Assembly: GCF_000946815.1 (NCBI RefSeq)
Contig: NZ_CDRZ01000240.1
Location: 1 to 32,183 of the forward strand
Direction of reading: 5' to 3'
Length of the DNA: 32,183 bases
Origin: Syntrophaceticus schinkii
Lineage (GTDB): Bacteria; Bacillota; DSM-12270; Thermacetogeniales; Thermacetogeniaceae
Shown here in pieces: positions 18,000 to 25,308 of this stretch. The stretch's first letter is position 1. Each line of letters begins with the position of its first letter. Below the pieces are notes generated by a model. That model made no database searches. It was given only the letters and a program-made list of their open reading frames with translations, and was not told the origin of the DNA. The translations under genes were made by a program, and so were the position numbers.

Positions 18000-19616
18000 T
18001 TAATCTCCTCCTGTCAATAGCTCCTGAAAAATTTCCGTCCGCTGGCTCTCCCAGCGTTTTTCAATAACTTCACGCTCACTTTTGTATCGCCTTAAGCCAT
18101 TAGCAAACCTCTCAGCGAGTTCCCGCTGCCTGGTTATGGGGAGCAGTGGAACCTCCAGTTCCCCGATATCGTTGGGGTTAATATTCATAACATTGGTCCC
18201 CCGCTGAAAGCTTTTGACCAGCAGTTGCCCCAGCGGACTTTCCAAAAATATTTTAAGGTACTGTGGCAGGACCTTTTCCTTAACCCTGATAACAATGATA
18301 TTGGCAGAGGCAATAACCGTCCGCCTGGTTTCAGGGAACAGTGCCACCTTGTTGACCGTTCCGCGGCAGGTGAGCAGAATATCGTCACCCTCCAACTGGT
18401 ATCGCCTGATTTTTCGTTCTTCCTCATTAATGGTATCCATATGATCGAAGAGAACCTCCCCCTCCTCAATATTGGAGATATTGAGGATAAATATCTCCCC
18501 AGGCTTTACATCATCTTTTAAAACCGATTTGCCCCGGAAGATATCAGCAATACTTTTCAGCTTCACCTTTTTGACACCTGATGCCTTGAACCTCTGGATT
18601 TCCTCATTATCTTTGGAAAGAAAGAGACCTGCACGCCAGTCATCATACTGCCTGAACTCAGCAGAGGGCATCGTTATCACTCGGGTTTCTTGCATTCTAT
18701 AGTTCTCAGTTCCGATACTGCCCAGAACAATGCTGTCTTTTCCAGCTTTAGAAAAGGCCGCCAAATAGGTTTTAATACCGGTATAGGGCCGAAAGATTCC
18801 GTCAGGGAGGGAGTAGATGGAGTCCAAGCTGTAGTTTTCCAGAATCCATTTCCTGAAATCCCGAATCTGGCCGCTCGCAAAGGTCAGCTTGGCAGGAATC
18901 ACAGCCACCAGACTGCCTCTGTCATTAATTCTCTGAATCAGGTTCTCAAGGGCGATAGTCTCGGTCTCCTGAGTTATAAAGCTTTTAGGTGTCTCCTCCC
19001 GACTGAACCGCCCCCCGAAAGTCGGTATGCTCAGTATAAGGTCGAAGTTGTCAGCGATAAGCAGTTCTCTGTAAATCGATTGGTTGGCTACCTTCACATT
19101 TTGATACTCCTGAAAGGCGGCTTCGAGCAAAAGAAAAACCGTATACTGATCTGTGGTGAGCGTAATGGAAATTTCCGGATTTGTATCAATAATGGCCTGA
19201 AGCCCTGCGGCCATTTTCTCCGCCTCGGCGATCATCACACTGTTTACCCGGCCAGAAAGCATTTCCGACAGGAAAGTGATCAGGTAATCCGGTGCAAGCA
19301 CAGTGCCGGTGCGCTCGTTTTTATATGAATCATATAAAAGACCCACCAGGTTTAAGGATTCTGCAAGTGTATACAGGTCATAAAAAAAGTCCCTGTCACC
19401 GGGGAAGTGCCCCAGCCCGTTTTCTGCGGATATTTTTTTCATGGTTTGAAAAAGGTGTTCTTTACCTTGCGAAGAATCGGAGATATTGATGCCGCTTTTT
19501 TGCAGATAACGGTAGGTCTTCACTATCCTGACAGCTTCAGATAAAATCTGCTGTTTATCATCAAAGCCCCTTATGTAAAATATCTCCCAGAAAGCCTGGT
19601 TGGTGTTTGTCTTCAC
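18000..19616 (-). CDS. Degenerate N6-methyltransferase fused to an HsdS-like recognition domain
   Basis: A 538-residue protein with two parts. Residues ~1-340 align by eye with the HsdM/type IIG methyltransferase fold (LAPDYLITFLSEML, FDLILSIPTFGGRFS, LVAVIPAKLTFASG, then RKWILENYSLDSIYSLPDGIF). The SAM-binding DPxxGSG motif is absent, and the catalytic NPPF is replaced by IPTF at 197-200, so methylation is unlikely. Residues ~352-510 form one HsdS-type target recognition domain (VKLKSIADIFRGKSV, LEGDDILLTCRGTVNK, QRGTNVMNINPNDIGELEVP), followed by a helical tail ending IFQELLTGGD. A DNA-binding adaptor or decoy subunit is plausible. GTG 19616 has AGGTGG 5 bases upstream. It is first in the operon, directly behind a strong promoter. 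Confidence 0.85.
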   Translation of the reverse strand: MKTNTNQAFWEIFYIRGFDDKQQILSEAVRIVKTYRYLQKSGINISDSSQGKEHLFQTMKKISAENGLGHFPGDRDFFYDLYTLAESLNLVGLLYDSYKNERTGTVLAPDYLITFLSEMLSGRVNSVMIAEAEKMAAGLQAIIDTNPEISITLTTDQYTVFLLLEAAFQEYQNVKVANQSIYRELLIADNFDLILSIPTFGGRFSREETPKSFITQETETIALENLIQRINDRGSLVAVIPAKLTFASGQIRDFRKWILENYSLDSIYSLPDGIFRPYTGIKTYLAAFSKAGKDSIVLGSIGTENYRMQETRVITMPSAEFRQYDDWRAGLFLSKDNEEIQRFKASGVKKVKLKSIADIFRGKSVLKDDVKPGEIFILNISNIEEGEVLFDHMDTINEEERKIRRYQLEGDDILLTCRGTVNKVALFPETRRTVIASANIIVIRVKEKVLPQYLKIFLESPLGQLLVKSFQRGTNVMNINPNDIGELEVPLLPITRQRELAERFANGLRRYKSEREVIEKRWESQRTEIFQELLTGGD

Positions 19617-19654
19617 TTTACCACCTGCTCCAGTATTATCTAATTTCTCAAAAT

Positions 19655-19688
19655 ATTATAAGTCATGTTGTTTAGTATTGCAATACTA
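19655..19688 (-). promoter_or_regulatory. R-M operon promoter with a palindromic operator over the -35 box
   Basis: On the minus strand, TTGCAA (19678-19683), a 17-base spacer and TATAAT (19655-19660) form a near-consensus promoter about 40 bases before the GTG start. The -35 box is the exact centre of the perfect 16-bp palindrome TAGTATTGCAATACTA (19673-19688), so a dimeric regulator bound here would block RNA polymerase. Confidence 0.75.
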
Positions 19689-19860
19689 TTTTGCTAATTG
19701 GCATAAAAATAACGCCAAGAGCGTCAATTGCCATAACCCTTTCGTTTTTGGGGGGGCAAAGACAATAAAGCAAACCTGGCCCCGGGAATGGACTTTTGCA
19801 GGAAATAGCACTTCTTAGCGAGAAATATAGATTATTGTCGCTAGAGAAAAGGAGAAGTCC

Positions 19861-21165
19861 ATGCCTAAATTTTATAAATTTCTTATAATTCTTTGTTGTT
19901 TCTTCTTTTGTTCTTCCAACGCCTGGGCGATGAGCTCAGTTTCCTACCGTTCTTTAGAAGATGAGATTATTGATCTCACAGCTCAAGAGCAAGGAACATA
20001 TGGAGTTTATGTAATTGACTTGACGACACATCAGGTTTGCGGTGTAAATGAGGATACTGTTTTTCACGCCGCCAGCACCTTTAAACTCCCCTTAAATATC
20101 TATTTATTTCAGCAAATTGCCGACGGACAAATTGATCCACAAACCAAGCTCACATATTATTCGAAGCATTACGAAGGTGGTACAGGTATTCTTCAGAACA
20201 AGAAGTACGGTAGCAGTTACACGATTCAAGAACTGGCAAAATACTCCATAATCTATAGTGATAATGTTGCTACCAACATGCTTCTTGGCTATCTGGGGAG
20301 ACCGAATGTAAAAAAGATGATGGCTGACATGGGGGGTATCGTCGTAGATAACTCAGCAAATACCACCTGTCCCCGGGACATGGCCCTCTATATGGATGCC
20401 CTGGTGGAATTTAATAAGGAGCACCCTGATCAAGGGGCTATTTTATTGACCCATTTAAAAAATACGGTTTTTAATGACCGTATCCCTACACTGCTCCCCC
20501 CTGATACAGAGGTGGCACATAAGACCGGCAACTGGCCGGCAACAGGCAGTTATCATGATGTCGGACTTGTAGAGCACCCCAGTCATCCTTATACCATTGC
20601 GCTTTTCAGCAAAAATGTATCCAGCAGTGCACATGCCTATCATGTTCTGCAGCGTCTTTCACGCTTGGTTTATGATGCTCAATCAGGTCTGATCGAAATG
20701 GAACTCGTGGTCAATGATCAACCCCTTATTACAGATATTCCGTCAATCCTCGCTAGTGACACAGTTTATCTCCCCCTATCATCTTCTCTGGCTGATTCTC
20801 TCGATGCAATAGTACACTGGGACGAACAGGAGAATTGCGTACAGATACAGGGTGAGCATGATGTTGTCCTCTATCCCGGACAGACTAAAATGCTGTGGGA
20901 TAATACTTTACTTTACAGTAAATTACCCATAGAAGTTGTTGCAGGGCATTTGATGGTACCATTAGAAATCATCACCGATATGTTTGAGGTCTCTGCAACA
21001 CTGGAAACAACAACAAACACCGTTTACATCACCAGTAATCCAGAAGTAGAGCAACCCCCGGAGCAGTCCCTCCCGGATATATCTTCTTACGGTAAACAGT
21101 TATTGGTACCCTTATTCCTTATATTTGTTCTTGGCTGTTGTTTGATAATGATACGTAAAAAATAG
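19861..21165 (+). CDS. Secreted, membrane-anchored serine hydrolase (beta-lactamase class A fold) with copper-amine-oxidase-like domain
   Basis: A 434-residue protein. A signal peptide (residues ~1-23, KFLIILCCFFFCSSNAWA) is followed by a PenP-like domain with Ser72-x-x-Lys75 (STFK), Ser133-Asp134-Asn135 and Lys221-Thr222-Gly223. The region where class A beta-lactamases have Glu166 reads NTTCPRDM, with no glutamate. A peptidase or esterase role on cell-wall material is therefore at least as likely as beta-lactam resistance. Residues ~235-345 resemble a copper amine oxidase N-terminal-type domain (VVNDQPLITDIPSILASDTV, then LMVPLEIITDMF), a common wall-associated module in Firmicutes. A C-terminal hydrophobic helix and RKK anchor it. 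AAAGGAGAAG precedes the ATG. Confidence 0.85.
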   Translation: MPKFYKFLIILCCFFFCSSNAWAMSSVSYRSLEDEIIDLTAQEQGTYGVYVIDLTTHQVCGVNEDTVFHAASTFKLPLNIYLFQQIADGQIDPQTKLTYYSKHYEGGTGILQNKKYGSSYTIQELAKYSIIYSDNVATNMLLGYLGRPNVKKMMADMGGIVVDNSANTTCPRDMALYMDALVEFNKEHPDQGAILLTHLKNTVFNDRIPTLLPPDTEVAHKTGNWPATGSYHDVGLVEHPSHPYTIALFSKNVSSSAHAYHVLQRLSRLVYDAQSGLIEMELVVNDQPLITDIPSILASDTVYLPLSSSLADSLDAIVHWDEQENCVQIQGEHDVVLYPGQTKMLWDNTLLYSKLPIEVVAGHLMVPLEIITDMFEVSATLETTTNTVYITSNPEVEQPPEQSLPDISSYGKQLLVPLFLIFVLGCCLIMIRKK

Positions 21166-21234
21166 GTTTGCCGGGACTAAATCCGATTATGCCCGCTTTG
21201 CTGGGAAAAAAGCAGGAAAAATAACCGGAATTTA

Positions 21235-21243
21235 TGATATAAT
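21235..21243 (+). promoter_or_regulatory. Extended -10 promoter element
   Basis: TGATATAAT, a consensus TGn extension plus TATAAT, lies about 115 bases upstream of the small gene at 21357. No convincing -35 box is present, as is usual for extended -10 promoters. Confidence 0.4.
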
Positions 21244-21356
21244 AACCATATGGTGGAAAATCTTTATGGGCTTATCTATGCCTGAAAGCTGCTAGATTAT
21301 ACAGTGCATGGATAAGTCCAGTAATGTTGTATCTTAAACGAAAGTGGGTGGTCATT

Positions 21357-21606
21357 GTGCGAGAGATCAATCTTAAGGATTTAAAAAAGCGGTACAATAA
21401 AAAATCTGATAAAATCGAGCGCAAAATGTTAAGATTGAAGGCAAACAGAAGCAGGCCAATCCGCACTAAACCCAGAGACTATGAAGAATCCCGCATCCTT
21501 ACGAAAATTTTTCTACGAAAATTTAAAAAAAGATCTTAAAGAAGGCAAGATTATTTTCCTAAAGGATAGAGAGTGGTACTATGAGTTACCAACAGACGAA
21601 CGGTAA
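21357..21606 (+). pseudogene. Small basic protein paired with a nucleotidyltransferase, one frameshift
   Basis: I do not recognise the family. From GTG 21357 (GGGTGG just upstream) the frame reads REINLKDLKKRYNKK, very rich in Lys and Arg, and stops at 21539. Removing one A from the AAAATTTTT stretch at 21504-21512 gives a smoother C-terminus (FFYENLKKDLKEGKII, then WYYELPTDER) and an 82-residue protein ending at 21606, which overlaps the next gene by 26 bases. Such overlap suggests translational coupling, and a two-gene toxin-antitoxin-like module is possible. The shift resembles those in other genes here. Confidence 0.55.
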
Positions 21607-22159
21607 TATCCCGAATAAGCCATCGTTCACCCGTATGGTTGAGTTTGTCAGGGACTTCACCCGAATATCACAAAAAAGGTATCGCCTCTTCCCCATCGTT
21701 GTCGGCGGGCTTTCCGTTTCTATTTATACCCGTAATGAATACTCCACTTTTGATGTTGACATGGTCTATCCCAGTTACAATTTAGCTGATAAGATTCTAG
21801 GTGAAATGGGATTCATTAAAGAAGGTAGACACTGGTATTCGGAAGAATTGGAGATCGCAGTAGAAATACCTGATGATGTGTTGGCAGGAGATACAAAGAG
21901 AATTATCAAGCTAAATCTCTCGGATAAAAAAGATGATTGTATCTATGTGATCGGGATCGAAGACCTGCTTATTGATCGCATCAACGCCCTCGCCCATTGG
22001 AAATCAAAAGAAGATGGTGAATGGGCGGAAAGAATATATCAAGCCTATAAAGAACAAATAGATAAAGACTATTTTATTGCAAAGGCCAGGGAAAACCGCA
22101 TAGAGGAACAGGTTGAATATCTTTTGCTTAACAATGATTTGCAGAAATATCTTATATAA
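21581..22159 (+). CDS. Nucleotidyltransferase-fold protein (DUF6036/AbiEii-like)
   Basis: A 192-residue protein with the nucleotidyltransferase signature VGGLS (41-45) followed by FDVDMV (Asp58, Asp60), and a later KLNLSDKKDD and IGIEDLLIDRINAL segment typical of the AbiEii/DUF6036-like superfamily that scores near toxin-antitoxin and abortive-infection loci. The family includes both toxins and housekeeping transferases, so function is not settled. It overlaps the small basic gene upstream and lies between the R-M operon and the tRNA cluster. Confidence 0.8.
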   Translation: MSYQQTNGNIPNKPSFTRMVEFVRDFTRISQKRYRLFPIVVGGLSVSIYTRNEYSTFDVDMVYPSYNLADKILGEMGFIKEGRHWYSEELEIAVEIPDDVLAGDTKRIIKLNLSDKKDDCIYVIGIEDLLIDRINALAHWKSKEDGEWAERIYQAYKEQIDKDYFIAKARENRIEEQVEYLLLNNDLQKYLI

Positions 22160-22233
22160 CAGGTCTCTCGTCCCGAAAAGAGTGGATTAATAAACTGGTT
22201 CCTGTCAAATTGTGTTCAAAACAGGCAATGGAA

Positions 22234-22258
22234 AAGGCTTCCATCCACTGGAAGCCTT
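22234..22258 (-). terminator. Rho-independent terminator of the tRNA operon
   Basis: A perfect 10-bp stem (AAGGCTTCCA/TGGAAGCCTT) with a 5-base loop. On the minus strand the stem runs into TTTTCC. It is 9 bases beyond the tRNA-Lys 3' end. Confidence 0.75.
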
Positions 22259-22266
22259 GCTATCAC

Positions 22267-22342
<76 letters not shown>

Positions 22343-22360
22343 ATATGCACTATTCGTTTT

Positions 22361-22435
22361 TGGCTGGGGCGGAAGGATTCGAACCTTCGCATGCGGGAGC
22401 CAAAGTCCCGTGCCTTACCGCTTGGCGACGCCCCA
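22361..22435 (-). tRNA. tRNA-Gln (anticodon TTG)
   Basis: Acceptor TGGGGCG pairs with CGCCCCA. The loop CTTTGGC holds TTG, reading CAA. CCA is encoded. Confidence 0.95.
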
Positions 22436-22446
22436 CTGTGAAACAA

Positions 22447-22524
22447 TGGGGTGGGTGATGGGACTTGAACCCACGACCCTCAGGGCCACAACCTGATGCT
22501 CTAGCCTGCTGAGCTACACCCACC
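22447..22524 (-). tRNA. tRNA-His (anticodon GTG)
   Basis: The extra 5' G of tRNA-His is present before acceptor GTGGGTG, which pairs with CACCCAC. The loop TTGTGGC holds GTG, reading CAC. CCA is encoded. It is first in the operon. Confidence 0.95.
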
Positions 22525-22556
22525 ATCTTAATCACTAAAGTGATTTAGCATTTAAC

Positions 22557-22585
22557 ATTTTAAACGTTATCTTGCTCATTGTCAA
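22557..22585 (-). promoter_or_regulatory. Promoter of the tRNA operon
   Basis: On the minus strand TTGACA (22580-22585), a 17-base spacer and TAAAAT (22557-22562). The start would be about 25 bases before tRNA-His. A small AATCACT-AA-AGTGATT palindrome lies between promoter and tRNA. Confidence 0.8.
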
Positions 22586-23065
22586 GTTACATGAAAACGC
22601 AGTGCTGACGCATCAAAAATAACCAGATACCTGCTCTACTAAGAACTAAGATGGGCAATTTATGCAATAAAAATTCTGGCCCAATCGCTCAGATACCATA
22701 TGGTAGCGCCATGTTTGTCATCCATGCGTCAGTCCTGAAAATGCAAACTCATTTAATCCCATCTTCATTTTCTGACTCATCAACTTAATTAAATAATAGA
22801 GGTATCGGGGACAGACACGCCGGACATATATCGGTGTCCAAGTACAAATATATAAACAAAGGAAATGTATTATCCTCTATCGAATAAAAATTAATACGTA
22901 AACAGAAGATGTATTTCCTGTGCTAAAACCCAGATAACCCCCTGGCGTCTGCTAGCGTCTTTGGTAGACCCCTACTGCCTAGGCGCAACACCGCCCTATT
23001 GTCAAGGCGGTACAAGGAGATAATAAAAACACGGGCTGAGGTTACGTAATCGTTGCGGAATCAAC
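22586..23065. other. Gene-free stretch between tRNA operon and EamA gene
   Basis: About 480 bases with no frame I can support. There is a GGACA-TATATCGG-TGTCC hairpin next to a GGGGACAGACAC stretch (22808-22839) and an ACCGCC/GGCGGT hairpin near 22990-23011. No RNA family could be recognised. Confidence 0.5.
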
Positions 23066-23098
23066 GACCAGCCACAGGAACCGTCCCCTTGGCTGGTC
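23066..23098. repeat. REP-like palindrome in the EamA leader (copy 7)
   Basis: Arms GACCAGCC and GGCTGGTC enclose the core GGAACCGTCCCC. It ends 2 bases before the AGGAGG ribosome binding site of the transporter gene. Confidence 0.8.
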
Positions 23099-23113
23099 TA
23101 AGGAGGCACATTC

Positions 23114-24017
23114 TTGGAAACAGTCGAGAAACCATCGTTTAACCCTTACCTGGCAGTTGTGCTTGCTGTACTGGCCATGTCTTTAGCCTCGATTTTTATC
23201 AGGTTGTCCACTGCTCATCCACTGATCATCGCTTTTTACCGGATGGCCTTCACAGTCCTGGTCCTTGCTCCCTTTGCACTCGCGCCAGCAGAACGAAAAG
23301 AACTGCTGGGGATGAGCAGGCGCGACATGGCAACTGCCTCATTAGCCGGGCTTTTTCTCGCCATCCATTTTACCGTTTGGAATACATCACTTGAATATAC
23401 CACTGTTGCCAGTTCCACAGTGCTGGTTACCATGCAGCCACTTTTCGTGGTGACCCTGGGCTACATCTTCCTCAAGGAAAAAATAAGCCCCAAAAGCATG
23501 GCCGGTGCAGCCCTGGCCTTGACCGGCAGCATACTGGTAGGGGCAGGTGACTTTCAGATCGGGGGGAAAGCCCTTTTAGGCGATGTTCTAGCCTTTTCAG
23601 GAGCATTTTTTATAGCAGTATATTTCTTGATCGGGCGCCGGCTGCGAGTGAAGCTTTCCCTTTTTCCTTACGTTTTTTTTTGTTTATGGTACTGCTGCCC
23701 TCTTCCTTTTTATCGCCAGCCTTTGGGCAGGGCTCTCCTTCTTTCCATATCAGCCAATGGATTGGGTCTGGTTTCTCGCCCTGGCCATCTTTCCTACCAT
23801 CGGCGGTCATACAGTTTACAACTGGGCACTGCGCTATGTGAAAACCATGGTGGTTTCTGTCAGCATCCTGGGTGAACCTGTAGGAGCGACAATCCTCGCT
23901 TTCCTGATCTTCAATGAAGCACCAGGCCCAATGCAGCTGCTGGGTGGTCTGGTGATCATCGCCGGGATTTTTATTTTTCTCACCGCTGCTCGCAGCGAAA
24001 ATTCGAAGGCTGCTTAG
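23114..24017 (+). pseudogene. EamA/DMT-superfamily transporter, one frameshift at a T9 run
   Basis: A ten-helix drug/metabolite transporter with two EamA repeats. TTG 23114 has AGGAGG (23101-23106) 7 bases upstream. The first repeat (LSTAHPLIIAFYRMAF, TVASSTVLVTMQPLFV, FLKEKISPKSMAGAAL) is intact. The frame then turns into nonsense after YVFF at the T9 run 23673-23681. Removing one T continues as VYGTAALFLFIASLWAG, then GHTVYNWALRYVKTM and LGEPVGATILAFLIFNE, ending at 24017 for 300 residues. Substrate unknown. The stop is 8 bases from the convergent degV stop. Confidence 0.82.
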
Positions 24018-24025
24018 ATGACAGC

Positions 24026-24910
24026 TTAATAATTTACCAGCTTTTCCAGCTCCGGGGTAAGAGGATACCAACCTACCCCCACTGTACCAGGGCCGATATG
24101 TGAACCGATAACAGGTCCGATAGGGGAAATTTCCGGATGCAATTCTGGATACAGCCCTTTTACCCGTTCCAGCAAAGCCTGACCATCATCCACACTGTCT
24201 GCATAGCCCACCACGGTTTTCAGATGTGACCCCGCACTTTCCATTTCAGACAGCATTCTGCGGAGCCCCTTTTCATTTGTCCTCACCTTTTCATAGACAT
24301 CGATGATATTGTCCCGCTCCGGGTTAAAGTAAAGAATGGGTCTTATCTGCAGCAAATTCCCAAGCAAGGCTGTCGCTCCGCCGATCCTGCCCCCGCGCTT
24401 CAGGTACTCCAGGGTCGCAGGTATATAAAGAAGCCTGATGTTGTCGAGAACATAATGGGTGATCCCCAGCACCTTCTCTTTATCCAGTCCAGCGGCCGCC
24501 GCCCGGGCAGCTGCATCCACAAGCATGTAGAGGCCGACCGATGTCAGGCCAGAATCGATAACAGTGATATCCAGATCCGGAAGCATCTTGGCTGCGGCTG
24601 TCGCGGTATTCACTGTCCCACTTATTCCACCTGAAATATGCAGAGAAATAATGCCGTCAAATTTTTTACCAAGTCTTTGATATATCTTTAAAAAATCACC
24701 CGTAGAAGGCTGTGATGTGGTTGGGAGTACCGATGCCTGGCGCAGCCAGTCATAAAAATCATCCAGTCTTTCATAGAAAAGCCCCTCTTCGGGAATAGAT
24801 TTGTCCTCATAGTTGACAACAAGTGAGACCACTTCCACCTGAAACTGCTCTTTAAAATCCCGGGGAAGATACGCTGTACTATCTGTAACAATACCTATCT
24901 TCTTCTCCAT
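24026..24910 (-). CDS. DegV family fatty-acid-binding protein
   Basis: A 294-residue DegV protein. The N-terminal IGIVTDSTAYLP, TTSQPSTGDF, LHISGGISGTVNTA and the central TLEYLKRGGRIGGATALLGNLL are the family's conserved blocks around the bound acyl chain. These proteins (FakB type) present fatty acids to the kinase FakA; no fakA is in the window. ATG 24910 is selected because GGAAGG is 6 bases upstream and the protein then begins MEKKIGIVTDS; upstream in-frame ATGs lie inside that ribosome binding site or lack one. Confidence 0.9.
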   Translation of the reverse strand: MEKKIGIVTDSTAYLPRDFKEQFQVEVVSLVVNYEDKSIPEEGLFYERLDDFYDWLRQASVLPTTSQPSTGDFLKIYQRLGKKFDGIISLHISGGISGTVNTATAAAKMLPDLDITVIDSGLTSVGLYMLVDAAARAAAAGLDKEKVLGITHYVLDNIRLLYIPATLEYLKRGGRIGGATALLGNLLQIRPILYFNPERDNIIDVYEKVRTNEKGLRRMLSEMESAGSHLKTVVGYADSVDDGQALLERVKGLYPELHPEISPIGPVIGSHIGPGTVGVGWYPLTPELEKLVNY

Positions 24911-25022
24911 ATTCATCCTTCCCAAATAAGACGTCCTTGTAACCAGGACGCTCTACAATTTAATCTATATAAATTCTTCATCACTATAAGAAATTCCTAT
25001 GCAGCTCAAGAGTAAATGATGT

Positions 25023-25187
25023 ATGACCCTGTCTACTGGTTGTCCATATTTCGAAAAACAGGTAATTACTAGCCCAGCTAAAGGGCTATTTGAAAAAGTT
25101 CGTAAACAGGGATACCTGGGAGAAGTCAAATTTACCAATGTACAGAATAACTCCGGGGTCTTTTACGGTGATGCCTGCCTAAAATGA
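25023..25187 (+). CDS. Possible small protein of 54 residues
   Basis: An open frame from ATG 25023 to TGA 25185-25187, starting MTLSTGCPYFEKQVITSP and ending FYGDACLK. Residue composition and the even spread of charged residues look like coding sequence, but there is no clear ribosome binding site. It may be a fragment of a longer lost gene. I do not recognise the family. The two cysteines near the ends could be a metal site. The rest of the 24911-25245 gap shows nothing supportable. Confidence 0.35.
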   Translation: MTLSTGCPYFEKQVITSPAKGLFEKVRKQGYLGEVKFTNVQNNSGVFYGDACLK

Positions 25188-25245
25188 TGGCGATCCCGTT
25201 CCAAGGGGAACAGCGAAATGGGCAGGATCAGCGGCGATAAAAACA

Positions 25246-25279
25246 GTATCGCCAGTCACTTAAACTGGCTTAATGATAC
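25246..25279 (-). terminator. Rho-independent terminator after rtcB
   Basis: GCCAGT/ACTGGC stem with a 7-base loop, extended by GTATC/GATAC after a 5-base bulge, followed on the minus strand by TGTTTTTATC. Confidence 0.65.
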
Positions 25280-25308
25280 TGATTTTATGGATATATTCCA
25301 AAGCCGCA

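Noticed and set aside
19700-19860. c-di-GMP or other riboswitch upstream of the serine hydrolase
   Set aside because: Some G-rich and GCAAA words are present, but the paired elements of a known riboswitch could not be built.
22350-22535. 61-codon frame over the tRNA genes
   Set aside because: It is an antisense-free reading of tRNA-His and tRNA-Gln sequence, not a protein gene.
22808-22839. Additional member of the REP-like family
   Set aside because: GGGGACAGACAC shares only the first six bases with the core, and the nearby hairpin arms do not flank it.
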